A stretch of DNA of 10,869 bases from contig JAZNVP010000073.1 in NCBI GenBank assembly GCA_045592865.1, forward strand, positions 1 to 10,869, given 5' to 3'. The notes beneath the pieces were generated by a model. The model worked only from the letters and a program-made list of their open reading frames with translations. It did no database searches and was not told where the DNA came from. A program made the translations under genes and the position numbers. Numbering within the stretch: position 1 is the first letter of the stretch; the number at the start of each line of letters is the position of its first letter. The DNA is from RGIG9114 sp045592865. Its GTDB lineage: Bacteria; Bacillota; Clostridia; Oscillospirales; JAGBHD01. Shown here piece after piece: positions 1-7,923 of the stretch.

Positions 1-21
1 TCTGTCGAAACTTGTCGATTT

Positions 22-114
22 TGGCGGAGAAGGAGGGATTCGAACCCTCGAGACGCTTTTGACGCCTACACGATTTCCAATCGTGCGCCCTCGACCGGAC
101 TAGGCGACTTCTCC
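22..114 (-). tRNA. tRNA-Ser, anticodon GGA
   Basis: Read on the minus strand, the sequence folds as a class II tRNA. The acceptor stem is GGAGAAG paired with CTTCTCC. The anticodon stem is CACGA/TCGTG around the loop TTGGAAA, giving anticodon GGA, which reads serine codons UCC and UCU. A long variable arm follows, as expected for tRNA-Ser. The T arm is GAGGG-TTCGAAT-CCCTC. The discriminator base is G and CCA is encoded (22-24). It is transcribed away from the ABC transporter operon. Confidence 0.97.
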
Positions 115-142
115 ATAAGTTATTTATTTTCGCGACTTATAC

Positions 143-171
143 ATTTTAGCAAAAAATGTCCCGCTTGTCAA
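143..171 (-). promoter_or_regulatory. Promoter of the tRNA-Ser gene
   Basis: On the minus strand, a perfect -35 TTGACA (166-171) is followed after 17 bases by a -10 TAAAAT (143-148) preceded by TGC, an extended -10. Transcription should begin near 136, about 20 bases before the mature 5' end of the tRNA. Confidence 0.8.
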
Positions 172-204
172 CAGAAAAATTCTTTTTTATTGTCTAAATT
201 TGGC

Positions 205-232
205 TTTACTTATTTATAAAATGTGCTAAAAT
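205..232 (+). promoter_or_regulatory. Promoter of the ABC exporter operon
   Basis: The -35 is TTTACT (205-210) and the -10 is TAAAAT (227-232), with a 16-base spacer and an upstream TGC that makes an extended -10. The predicted start is near 239. A ribosome binding site AAGGAG (253-258) precedes the ATG at 264. No operator or leader structure is evident. Confidence 0.65.
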
Positions 233-263
233 GGAGGCATAGAGATAAAAATAAGGAGCAAAT

Positions 264-1964
264 ATGCTAAAACTTTTAAAACATATAAAAAAATATACGG
301 CCGAATGCATATTCGGGCCTCTATTGAAACTGCTCGAAGCGCTACTCGAGCTCTTTATTCCGCTTATTGTCGCCGCAGTTATAGATAAAGGTATCGGCTC
401 GGGGGACAAAAGTCTTATTCTTTCCTTGACGGGCTTAATGGCGCTGTCGGGACTTGTTGGGCTTCTGTTCTCGGTAACGGCTCAGTTTCTTTCGGCAAAA
501 GCCGCGGTTGGCTACGTGTCCGACCTTCGCTCACTACTATTTAAGAAGATTCAGACCTTTTCCTATTCAACCCTCGATGGACTCGGAACCTCTTCTCTTA
601 TAACAAGGCTAACAAGTGATTTAAATCAGATCCAGACCGCAGTTAATCTCGTTTTAAGGCTGCTTTTGAGGTCTCCTTTCGTTGTGTTCGGCGCAATGAT
701 TATGGCGTTCACCGTAAACACCGATGCAGGACTTGTTTTCGCGGCAGTAATTCCGATTCTCTCGGTTATTATTTTCGGCATAATGCTTTATTCTATACCT
801 TTATATAGAAAGGTTCAGAACTCGGTTGATAAGGTTCTCCTCAAAACACGCGAAAATCTTATTGGTGTTCGCGTTATAAGAGCCTTTTGCAAGGAAGAGG
901 GCGAAATCAAAGATTTCGACGATTCCAATAAACGTCTCACCGCGATTCAGAAGTTCGTCGGTAAGATTTCCTCTCTTTTAAACCCGCTGACCTTCTTTAT
1001 AATCAACGCAGGTGTTATTGCGCTGATTTACGTTGGCGCTATTAAAGTTAATTCGGGAATACTCTCGCAGGGTGACGTTGTTGCGCTCTATAACTATATG
1101 AGTATGATCCTCGTAGAACTCATTAAACTTGCTTCCTTTATAATAACCGTTATGAAGGGCGTTGCCTGCGGCAGAAGGGTTCAGGCAGTTCTCGATATCG
1201 AGGAAAATGAAAACGGCGGGGAAGAAAGAAACCTAAAAGGATCGACTCTTCTTGAGTTCAAAAAGGTCTCCTTTTGCTATAATAAGGCTTCCGAAAACTC
1301 CTTGTCAGATATCTCTTTTATATTGAATAAAGGTGAAACCCTTGGCGTTATCGGCTCAACAGGTTCGGGAAAAACAACCCTCGTAAATCTCATTCCTCGT
1401 TTCTATGAAGCGAGTGAGGGAGAGGTGCTGTTTGAGGGAGATAACGTAAATAATATTCCCTACGATAAACTTCGTGCAGAGATCGGCGTAGTTCCGCAGA
1501 AGGCAGTGCTTTTCAGAGGAACAGTAAAGGATAATCTGTTGTGGGGAAACGAAAACGCGTCCGACGAAGAACTTGTGTCTGCCCTTAAAACCGCGCAGAT
1601 AGGAAATATGGACCTTTCCCGTGAAGTGTCGGAAAGCGGCAAAAACTTCTCGGGCGGTCAGAAGCAGAGGCTAACGATAGCCCGTGCCCTTGTGCGCCGT
1701 CCCAAGATTCTTATTCTTGATGATAGCACCTGCGCCCTTGACTTTGCAACCGACGCGGCTCTCCGCGCAGAGATAAAGAAACTCGATTTTTCTCCCGCCG
1801 TTGTTATAGTATCGCAGAGAACCTCATCTATTGCCCACGCCGATAAGATATTAGTTTTAGAAGACGGTGAGGCAGTAGGCTTCGGAACCCATGAAGAACT
1901 GATTGAAAACTGTTCGGTTTATAACGAGATTCATACCTCTCAATTCAAAAAGGAGGGTGAATAA
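264..1964 (+). CDS. ABC exporter half-transporter, degenerate-site subunit
   Basis: This is a 566-residue type IV ABC exporter half-transporter: an N-terminal six-helix membrane domain (about 15-305) and an ATPase domain (about 328-560). Walker A GSTGSGKT is at 364-371, the Q-loop Gln at 412 and signature SGGQ at 463-466. The Walker B end reads ILDD, so Asp487 replaces the catalytic Glu, and Gln518 (SQR) replaces the switch His. These two changes mark the degenerate-site partner of heterodimeric exporters such as TM287/TM288, LmrCD or BmrCD. The partner is the next gene, whose start lies two bases after this stop codon. AAGGAG (253-258) sits 5 bases before the ATG. Multidrug or lipid export is the usual role in this family, but the sequence does not identify the substrate. 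Confidence 0.93.
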   Translation: MLKLLKHIKKYTAECIFGPLLKLLEALLELFIPLIVAAVIDKGIGSGDKSLILSLTGLMALSGLVGLLFSVTAQFLSAKAAVGYVSDLRSLLFKKIQTFSYSTLDGLGTSSLITRLTSDLNQIQTAVNLVLRLLLRSPFVVFGAMIMAFTVNTDAGLVFAAVIPILSVIIFGIMLYSIPLYRKVQNSVDKVLLKTRENLIGVRVIRAFCKEEGEIKDFDDSNKRLTAIQKFVGKISSLLNPLTFFIINAGVIALIYVGAIKVNSGILSQGDVVALYNYMSMILVELIKLASFIITVMKGVACGRRVQAVLDIEENENGGEERNLKGSTLLEFKKVSFCYNKASENSLSDISFILNKGETLGVIGSTGSGKTTLVNLIPRFYEASEGEVLFEGDNVNNIPYDKLRAEIGVVPQKAVLFRGTVKDNLLWGNENASDEELVSALKTAQIGNMDLSREVSESGKNFSGGQKQRLTIARALVRRPKILILDDSTCALDFATDAALRAEIKKLDFSPAVVIVSQRTSSIAHADKILVLEDGEAVGFGTHEELIENCSVYNEIHTSQFKKEGE

Positions 1965-1965
1965 T

Positions 1966-3705
1966 ATGAAGTTTAATATGAAATCACTCAAAAGAGTGTT
2001 GAAAAGACTTAAAAAGTATAACCTCTGGATAGTTCTCTCGGTTATATTCGCCGCCGTTTCGGTAATGGCAAGTCTTTATATTCCTCTCCTTGTCGGCGAC
2101 GCTATAGACTTCATAATCGCAGAGGGAAGGGTCGATTTCGGCGAAATAATTAAGGTTTTCCAGAAAATACTGATATCAATATCTGTCGGAGCAGTCCTTC
2201 AGTGGTTAATGAACACAATTAACAACAAGATAACCTACGAGGTCGTCGAGGATGTTCGTTATCAGGCAATAAGAAAGATTCAGAAGCTTCCGCTTTCTTA
2301 TCTTGATAAAACCCCTGCAGGAGATATAGTCAGCCGCGTTATAGCAGACGTAACCGAATTTGCCGACGGACTTCTCCTTGGCTTTTCTAATCTGTTTACA
2401 GGTATCATAACGATAATCGTAACTTTAATCTTTATGCTCACCCGTCAGGTCTGGATAGCGCTTTTGGTAGTCGTTTTAACTCCACTGTCTCTCCTTATGG
2501 CGAGATTTATCGCTTCCCGAACCCACGAAATGTTTGCGCTTCAGTCGAAAACAAGGGGAGAGCAGACCGCGTTTATAAATGAAATGATAACAAATCAGAA
2601 GGTTGTAAAAGCCTTCGGCAGAGAGGACGAAAACGTCGAAAAATTTGACGAAATTAACTCCCGCCTTCGCAAAACATCTTTAAAAGCAACCTTCTTTTCA
2701 TCACTCACCAACCCCTGCACACGCTTTATAAACAGCATTATCTATGCAGCCGTCTGCCTTGTCGGTGCTCTCTTAGTTCTCTCGGGAGGACCCTTCACGG
2801 TCGGCGCCCTTTCAAGTTTTTTGAGTTATGCTAATCAGTATACAAAACCTTTCAACGAAATATCGAGCGTTATAACCGAGTTTCAGAACGCTCTGGCTTG
2901 TGCAGACCGCATATTCGAACTCACCCACGACGCCCCCGAAGAAAAGGACGTTGATTCAGTTAAAACGGCAGAAATAGAAAACGGCACTGTTGAACTTAAA
3001 AACGTTTCGTTCTCCTATACGCCCGAAAAGAAACTGATCGAAAACCTTGATCTTTCGGTTAAAAAAGGCCAGAAGATCGCCATAGTAGGACCAACAGGGT
3101 GCGGCAAAACAACCCTTATAAACCTACTTATGCGCTTCTATGACGTAACCGCAGGTGAAATAACGGTGGACTCCTATAAAGTCAAAGAACTTTACAGACA
3201 GTCGCTCAGAAAAGGCTTCGGAATGGTGCTTCAGGATACCTGGATAAAGAACGGCAGTGTCCGAGAAAACATCGCGTTCGGAAGGCCCGACGCCACCGAC
3301 GACGAAATAATCGCCGCCGCAAAAGCCTCACACGCTCATAGCTTTATAAAAAGACTGCCCAATGGCTATGATACTATTATCTCGGACGAGGGCGGCGCAC
3401 TCTCTCAGGGACAGCGTCAGCTTATTTCCATCTCAAGAGTAATGCTGATGGACCCCGCTATCTTAATTCTCGACGAAGCAACCTCTTCTATCGACACAAG
3501 AACCGAAATGAAGATACAGGACGCCTTCTCCAAACTTATGGTCGGTCGAACGAGCTTTATCGTTGCCCACCGCCTTTCAACGATAATGGATGCAGACGTT
3601 ATCCTCGTTATGAAGGACGGCGACATCATTGAAAAGGGAAGCCATAAGGACCTTCTGAATAAAAAAGGCTTCTATGCTTCTCTCTATAACAGTCAGTTCA
3701 GTTAA
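1966..3705 (+). CDS. ABC exporter half-transporter, catalytic-site subunit
   Basis: This 579-residue partner subunit has a membrane domain (about 18-310) and an ATPase domain (about 342-575). Walker A GPTGCGKT is at 375-382, Q-loop Gln at 423, Walker B ILDEATSS with catalytic Glu504, and switch His535. Its signature is LSQGQ (479-483) instead of LSGGQ. Together with the first subunit this gives one consensus ATP site (Walker motifs here, SGGQ from the partner) and one degenerate site (Asp487/Gln518 of the partner, LSQGQ here). I chose the ATG at 1966 because AGGAGG (1951-1956) lies 9 bases upstream; an in-frame extension to 1903 would overlap the previous gene and lacks such a site. The two genes are almost certainly co-transcribed and translated together. 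The transported substrate is unknown. Confidence 0.94.
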   Translation: MKFNMKSLKRVLKRLKKYNLWIVLSVIFAAVSVMASLYIPLLVGDAIDFIIAEGRVDFGEIIKVFQKILISISVGAVLQWLMNTINNKITYEVVEDVRYQAIRKIQKLPLSYLDKTPAGDIVSRVIADVTEFADGLLLGFSNLFTGIITIIVTLIFMLTRQVWIALLVVVLTPLSLLMARFIASRTHEMFALQSKTRGEQTAFINEMITNQKVVKAFGREDENVEKFDEINSRLRKTSLKATFFSSLTNPCTRFINSIIYAAVCLVGALLVLSGGPFTVGALSSFLSYANQYTKPFNEISSVITEFQNALACADRIFELTHDAPEEKDVDSVKTAEIENGTVELKNVSFSYTPEKKLIENLDLSVKKGQKIAIVGPTGCGKTTLINLLMRFYDVTAGEITVDSYKVKELYRQSLRKGFGMVLQDTWIKNGSVRENIAFGRPDATDDEIIAAAKASHAHSFIKRLPNGYDTIISDEGGALSQGQRQLISISRVMLMDPAILILDEATSSIDTRTEMKIQDAFSKLMVGRTSFIVAHRLSTIMDADVILVMKDGDIIEKGSHKDLLNKKGFYASLYNSQFS

Positions 3706-3710
3706 AACAA

Positions 3711-3746
3711 AACAGACCTCAAGGATTAACCTTAAGGTCTGTTTTT
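3711..3746 (+). terminator. Rho-independent terminator of the ABC operon
   Basis: A 14-base stem (3711-3724 with 3730-3743, one C-A mismatch) closes on the loop ATTAA and runs into TTTTT. It begins 5 bases after the second ABC gene. Confidence 0.9.
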
Positions 3747-3812
3747 CTGTTTTGCACAAACCGGTTCTGTGAATGATAATAACTGTTGTAAAAATAAACG
3801 ATGAATTTTTTC

Positions 3813-3841
3813 TTGCAAAAAAAATACCGCTATGTTAAAAT
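3813..3841 (+). promoter_or_regulatory. Promoter of the Na+/phosphate symporter gene
   Basis: The -35 is TTGCAA (3813-3818), the spacer is 17 bases and the -10 is TAAAAT (3836-3841), preceded by TGT to form an extended -10. The leader of about 55 bases is almost pure purine (3852-3894). An AAGGAG (3886-3891) stands 11 bases before the ATG, slightly far. Confidence 0.7.
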
Positions 3842-3902
3842 TTATTTGTGTGAAAAAAGAAAGAAAAAGAAAAAAGAATAAGGAAAAGGAGAAATCGGAT
3901 CA

Positions 3903-5651
3903 ATGGATATTTTTGACCTTTTAACCATGATCGGCGGACTTTGTTTGTTCATTTTCGGAATGAACTTAATGGGCGCTTATCTGGAAAAATCAGCAGGATC
4001 GTCTCTTAAAACACTACTTGGTAAGTTAACAACAGGAAAACTTGCAGGGTTTCTGACAGGACTCGGCGTTACAGCAGTTATTCAGTCCTCATCAGCAACA
4101 ACCGTAATGGTAGTAGGCTTTGTTAACTCAAGCATTATGACCTTGTCGCAGGCAATTAACGTTATTTTGGGCGCCAAGGTAGGAACAACAGTAACCTCAT
4201 GGATATTAAGCTTAACCGGTATCGAAAGCACTAATATCTTTATGCAGCTTTTAAAGCCCTCTTCGTTCACACCAATACTTGCTCTCATCGGAGTAATACT
4301 CCATATGTTCTGCAAGAGCAACAAGAAAAAGGATATAGGTGTAATTCTTCTGGGCTTTGCAACCCTTATGTTTGGAATGGAAACAATGTCCGGCGCAGTT
4401 GCAGGACTTAAAAACGACCCCGGTTTTGCAAGTATCTTAACAATGTTCAAAAACCCCGTAATGGGTGTCTTGGCAGGAACAGTGCTGACCGCAGTAATTC
4501 AGTCGTCGTCGGCATCGGTAGGTATCCTTCAGGCGCTTTCCTCAACGGGACAAATCTCTTTAGGAATGTCTATACCGATAATAATGGGTCAGAATATCGG
4601 AACCTGCGTAACGGCGCTTATTTCTTCAATAGGAACAAACCGTAACGCACGTCGCGCAGCGCTTATCCATATATTGTTCAGCGTAATCGGAACGGTCGTA
4701 TTGCTAATCGTGTTTATGATAGTCAGTGCACTTATTAATTCGGCTTATCTTGAAACCGAAGCAAACGTGTTAAGCATAGCAATTTGCCACACCGTGTTTA
4801 ACGTTCTGTGCACGGTTATGTTTATCCCGTTCACGAAGTTCTTTGAGAACCTCTCTAAAAAGCTTATTCCTGAGCCTGAAAATGAAACTCCCGAGGAAGA
4901 AATCCGAATCGACGAGCGTCTTATGGCAACCCCGCCTATCGCGATCGAGCGTTGCAGAGTTCTTGCGGGAGATATGGCTAAAATATCTATTGAATCACTC
5001 GATCTCGCCCTCGCTTCACTAAAAGAATATTCTAAAGACGATGCAGACCTCGTCCGTTCATACGAGAAGAAGGTCGATAAATATGAGGACGTCCTCGGAA
5101 GCTACCTTGTAAAACTCAGCGGTCATCCTCTCAATGACGACGATAGCCACGAATCTGCTAAAATACTCCACTTAATAAGCGACTTCGAAAGAATTTCCGA
5201 CCACGCGGTAAATATAATCGAGTCCTCGGAAGAGCTTCTCGAAAAAGGCTTCTCGTTTACAGGTAAAGCAAAATCCGAACTCGAAGTTCTCGTCGCAGCA
5301 GTCAAGGAGATAGTTGGAACAACAATGAAAGCCTTCGAGGAAAACGACATTGAACTCGCAGGTGAGGTAGAGCCCTTGGAGCAGGTAATCGATAGTCTTA
5401 AAGAAAAGCTCCGCGCCCGTCACATTGGAAGACTCCAGAACGGCGAATGCACGATCGAAGTCGGATTTGTGTGGACGGACCTTCTCAATAATCTCGAAAG
5501 AATTTCCGACCACTGCTCAAATATAGCAGGTTGTGTTATTGAAATGTCGCACGTCAGCCTTACTCTCCACGGCTACCTCAAAGACGTCAGAAAGAATAGC
5601 GAATTCTATACTGAAAGATACGAGGCATACAGAGAGAAATATAGCGTATAA
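3903..5651 (+). CDS. Na+/phosphate symporter-family protein with C-terminal PhoU-like domain
   Basis: This 582-residue protein belongs to the NptA/YjbB (PF02690 type) family of sodium-dependent phosphate transporters. The membrane half (about 1-312) shows the family's inverted duplication. VTAVIQSSSA (56-65) is matched by LTAVIQSSSA (195-204), and GAKVGTTVTS (90-99) by GQNIGTCVTA (229-238). The QSSS repeats form the substrate and sodium site in this family. The soluble tail (about 345-560) is PhoU-like, with two three-helix bundles marked by DFERISDH (427-434) and NLERISDH (530-537). PhoU-type tails are thought to tune transport to phosphate status. The gene is a single transcription unit. 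Bacterial members may work as uptake or efflux routes, and the direction cannot be read from the sequence. Confidence 0.92.
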   Translation: MDIFDLLTMIGGLCLFIFGMNLMGAYLEKSAGSSLKTLLGKLTTGKLAGFLTGLGVTAVIQSSSATTVMVVGFVNSSIMTLSQAINVILGAKVGTTVTSWILSLTGIESTNIFMQLLKPSSFTPILALIGVILHMFCKSNKKKDIGVILLGFATLMFGMETMSGAVAGLKNDPGFASILTMFKNPVMGVLAGTVLTAVIQSSSASVGILQALSSTGQISLGMSIPIIMGQNIGTCVTALISSIGTNRNARRAALIHILFSVIGTVVLLIVFMIVSALINSAYLETEANVLSIAICHTVFNVLCTVMFIPFTKFFENLSKKLIPEPENETPEEEIRIDERLMATPPIAIERCRVLAGDMAKISIESLDLALASLKEYSKDDADLVRSYEKKVDKYEDVLGSYLVKLSGHPLNDDDSHESAKILHLISDFERISDHAVNIIESSEELLEKGFSFTGKAKSELEVLVAAVKEIVGTTMKAFEENDIELAGEVEPLEQVIDSLKEKLRARHIGRLQNGECTIEVGFVWTDLLNNLERISDHCSNIAGCVIEMSHVSLTLHGYLKDVRKNSEFYTERYEAYREKYSV

Positions 5652-5657
5652 TGTTTT

Positions 5658-5688
5658 ACGGCACCCAATCACGCTGGGTGCCGTTTTT
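5658..5688 (+). terminator. Rho-independent terminator after the Na+/phosphate symporter
   Basis: A perfect 10-base stem, ACGGCACCCA (5658-5667) with TGGGTGCCGT (5675-5684), closes on a 7-base loop and continues into TTTTT. It lies 6 bases after the stop codon and separates this gene from feoAB. Confidence 0.95.
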
Positions 5689-5767
5689 CTTTGTAACCGA
5701 GTGAGCCTTTGCCGAATAGGATGGTTATAGGAGTAATTCTCTGAAATTTGTCCGAAAGGTGAAATAT

Positions 5768-6010
5768 ATGAATATAATAACGCTAAATAAAATCGCGGCA
5801 GGGTGTAAAGCCGTTATAATTGACAATAATACGTCCGGAGAAACCCACCGACGTTTTGCAGATATAGGAATTATAAAAGGTGCAGAAATAGAATGCGTAG
5901 GAGAGTCACCGCTCGGAGACCCCGTAGCGCTTTACGTTAACGGTGCAGTTATAGCAGTGAGAAGAGGAGACCTTTCCGAAATAACCGCAATGGTGACTAA
6001 AAATGAATAA
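5768..6010 (+). CDS. feoA: FeoA, ferrous iron transport accessory protein
   Basis: This 80-residue protein has the FeoA SH3-like fold. Its family pattern is visible: HRRFADIGIIKGAEIE in the centre, SPLGDPVALYVNG next, and a closing VIAVRRGDLSEI. FeoA proteins bind FeoB in the cytoplasm and are needed for ferrous iron uptake. I start it at ATG 5768 because AAGGTG (5756-5761) sits 6 bases upstream; an in-frame GTG at 5759 falls inside that ribosome binding site. It overlaps feoB by 8 bases. A terminator lies just upstream, so it should have its own promoter in 5689-5755, but I find no convincing -35/-10 pair there and no clear Fur or DtxR palindrome. Confidence 0.93.
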   Translation: MNIITLNKIAAGCKAVIIDNNTSGETHRRFADIGIIKGAEIECVGESPLGDPVALYVNGAVIAVRRGDLSEITAMVTKNE

Positions 6011-7778
6011 AACTATAGGTCTTGTCGGAAACCCAAACGTCGGGAAAAGCAGTCTCTTTAATGCATTAACGGGTATGCATCAGCATACGGGAAACTGGTC
6101 GGGAAAAACGGTTGAACTAAGCTTCGGAAGACTCAAATCGAACCCCGAAACAAAACTCGTCGATCTACCCGGAACATATTCTTTGGATGCCCTCTCACCC
6201 GAAGAGGAAATAACCCGCGACTTTATAGAAAAAGGAGAGTATTCCTACCTCTTATTCGTCTGTGACAGCGTTCTCTTTGAACGGAATCTAACCTTACTCT
6301 TGCAGGTGCTTTCAATAACGAAAAACGTAATAGTCTGCCTTAACCTCTCCGATGAAGCCGAAAGAAAAGGGGTGGAAATAAACACCGATAAGCTTTCAAG
6401 TCTTCTCGGAGTCAAGGTAGTGAAAACAAGTGCCCGTTCCCGAAAATCGGTGAAAAACCTTTTAAAAGTAATGAATGAATTCTCACCAATAACCGAAACA
6501 AGTGAACTCCCAAATAGAGAAACCTTAATAAAAGAAACCCTTGTTTCCAAAAATGAATATAAAAAGAGTCCTGCAGATAAAATTCTAACGGGAAAAATAA
6601 CCGCCTATCCCGCAATGCTTTTAATGCTCCTTGTCGTGTTCTGGATAACAATCTCGGGCGCCAACTACCCGTCAGAGCTTTTGTCAAAAGGCTTTAACAA
6701 TATCGAAAATGCCGTCTATAATTTTCTCGTTGGCACAAATATTCCCATATTTCTAACAGAACTTCTGTGCTTCGGAGTGCTGAGAGTCCTCGGTAAAGTC
6801 GTATCGGTTATGCTTCCGCCAATGGCAATATTTTTTCCTATGTTCACACTTATGGAGGACGCAGGAGTCCTGCCGCGAATTGCCTATAACCTTGATAAAC
6901 CCTTTCAAAAATGCTCTGCCTGCGGTAAACAAGCATTGTGTATGAGTATGGGCCTCGGTTGTAATGCAGTAGGTGTGGTCGGTTGCCGTATTATAGCGTC
7001 GAGAAGAGAAAGAAACCTCGCAGTATTAACTAACGCACTTATGCCCTGTAACGGCAGATTTCCCGCAATAATAACCCTTATAACCCTCTTTTTCGTGGGA
7101 ACAGCAGGAGGAATGATAAACTCAACCCTTTCCGCCGCCCTCTTGCTTGGGGTGGTAGTCCTTGGCGTAGGTGCCACGTTTTTTCTAACGAAACTTTTGT
7201 CACTAACATTTCTTAAAGGAAAACCCTCACCGTTCACACTCGAACTCCCGCCTTACCGCCGACCCGAACTAATAAAAACCCTCGCGCGTTCATTTCTCGA
7301 CAGAACCGTCTTTGTCCTTTTACGCGCAGTAGCGGTGGCAGTCCCCGCAGGAGCAGTAATATTTCTTCTTTCAAATATAACGGTAGGGGAGCAAAGCCTC
7401 ATACTCCATGCCGCTTCGTTTTTAGACCCGATCGGAAAAATAATGGGCCTCGACGGTGTAATACTACTTGCCTTTATACTAGGAACCCCCGCAAACGAAA
7501 TTGTATTACCTTTGGTGCTTATGATCTATTCCTCTTCGGGACTTCTGGGAGAAGCGGGACTGACGGAAACTATGTCTCTTCTTGTAAGCAGAGGATGGAA
7601 TGTATGGACTGCCGCTTCCTTTATAGTATTCTCGCTTATGCATTGGCCCTGTGCAACGACACTTCTGACAATAAAGAAAGAAACGGGAAGCCGTAGTTTG
7701 ACCATTCTATCCGCAGTATTGCCAACGCTTATGGGCGTAGCCTTGTGTATCTTTTTAAATCTCTGCGATCCCCGATAA
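6003..7778 (+). CDS. feoB: FeoB, ferrous iron transporter with GTPase domain (CNGRFP type)
   Basis: This 591-residue membrane protein imports Fe2+. The N-terminal G domain has G1 GNPNVGKS (9-16), switch I NWSGKTVE (31-38), G3 DLPG (54-57), G4 NLSD (114-117) and G5 TSAR (142-145). Only about 55 residues separate G5 from the first membrane helix, so the helical S domain of classic FeoB is much reduced. The membrane part starts near 201. Gate motifs are GLGCNAVGVVGCR (317-329) and CNGRFP (349-354), where classic FeoB has a CSARLP-like motif. LGTPANEIVLP (493-503) and HWPCAT (547-552) follow. This matches a shorter FeoB type that I recall from Clostridia. The ATG overlaps the feoA end, with GGTGA (5992-5996) as ribosome binding site, so translational coupling is likely. 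No terminator hairpin is clear after the stop. Confidence 0.94.
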   Translation: MNKTIGLVGNPNVGKSSLFNALTGMHQHTGNWSGKTVELSFGRLKSNPETKLVDLPGTYSLDALSPEEEITRDFIEKGEYSYLLFVCDSVLFERNLTLLLQVLSITKNVIVCLNLSDEAERKGVEINTDKLSSLLGVKVVKTSARSRKSVKNLLKVMNEFSPITETSELPNRETLIKETLVSKNEYKKSPADKILTGKITAYPAMLLMLLVVFWITISGANYPSELLSKGFNNIENAVYNFLVGTNIPIFLTELLCFGVLRVLGKVVSVMLPPMAIFFPMFTLMEDAGVLPRIAYNLDKPFQKCSACGKQALCMSMGLGCNAVGVVGCRIIASRRERNLAVLTNALMPCNGRFPAIITLITLFFVGTAGGMINSTLSAALLLGVVVLGVGATFFLTKLLSLTFLKGKPSPFTLELPPYRRPELIKTLARSFLDRTVFVLLRAVAVAVPAGAVIFLLSNITVGEQSLILHAASFLDPIGKIMGLDGVILLAFILGTPANEIVLPLVLMIYSSSGLLGEAGLTETMSLLVSRGWNVWTAASFIVFSLMHWPCATTLLTIKKETGSRSLTILSAVLPTLMGVALCIFLNLCDPR

Positions 7779-7856
7779 AAATTCTTTTTCCTTAAACTCG
7801 TTTTCTTCGTTTTCTTCGGTAAGGACTTCAGCGTTTTCATCTTTTGTTTCAACCAT
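7755..7856 (-). CDS. Possible 33-residue acidic peptide, unknown function
   Basis: On the minus strand an ATG (7854-7856) is preceded by GAGGTG (7863-7868) with 6 bases of spacing, an excellent ribosome binding site. The frame reads 33 codons to TAA at 7755. The product begins MVETKDENAEV and is very acidic (11 Glu, 1 Asp, 3 Lys), with a short EEN repeat at 14-19. It has no signal peptide or membrane segment. The last 8 codons overlap the end of feoB in antisense, so the two genes would converge. Upstream, towards lysK, I find only weak minus-strand promoter candidates such as TTTAAT (7892-7897) without a good -35. It could be a real small gene, the remnant of a longer one, or chance. I do not recognise it. 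Confidence 0.4.
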   Translation of the reverse strand: MVETKDENAEVLTEENEENEFKEKEFLSGIAEI

Positions 7857-7923
7857 TTTAATCACCTCAATTTGATTTTTGTCATAAAACAATTAAATAT
7901 TCAACAATGAGCTAAATAATCGG

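Noticed and set aside
3..18. Direct repeat TGTCGA (3-8, 13-18) downstream of the tRNA
   Set aside because: It is six bases long, cut off by the window edge, and forms no hairpin or integrase core site that I can support.
1903..1965. Upstream extension of the second ABC subunit by 21 codons
   Set aside because: The extension overlaps the first subunit's end and encodes basic sequence unlike the family. The AGGAGG at 1951-1956 is placed for the ATG at 1966.
3774..3789. Possible Fur box (TGATAAT) upstream of the Na+/phosphate symporter gene
   Set aside because: Only the left half matches; the right half reads ACTGTTG instead of ATTATCA, and the downstream gene is a phosphate transporter.
4082..4450. 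A 122-codon minus-strand frame inside the Na+/phosphate symporter gene
   Set aside because: It is antisense to the conserved QSSSA repeat region, with no ribosome binding site or recognisable product; a shadow of the real frame.
5689..5760. Promoter or iron-regulator site before feoA
   Set aside because: Candidate -35 elements (TTGTAA 5691-5696, TTGCCG 5709-5714) have no -10 at a usable distance beyond weak matches, and no convincing Fur or DtxR palindrome is present.
7803..7820. Nine-base tandem repeat encoding EEN-EEN in the small minus-strand ORF
   Set aside because: Two copies of a purine-rich 9-mer are too short to call a repeat element; noted only within the peptide entry.
7790..7824. 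Terminator between feoB and lysK (CCTTA / TAAGG)
   Set aside because: The pairing is only 5 bases around a 25-base loop and has no following U run.
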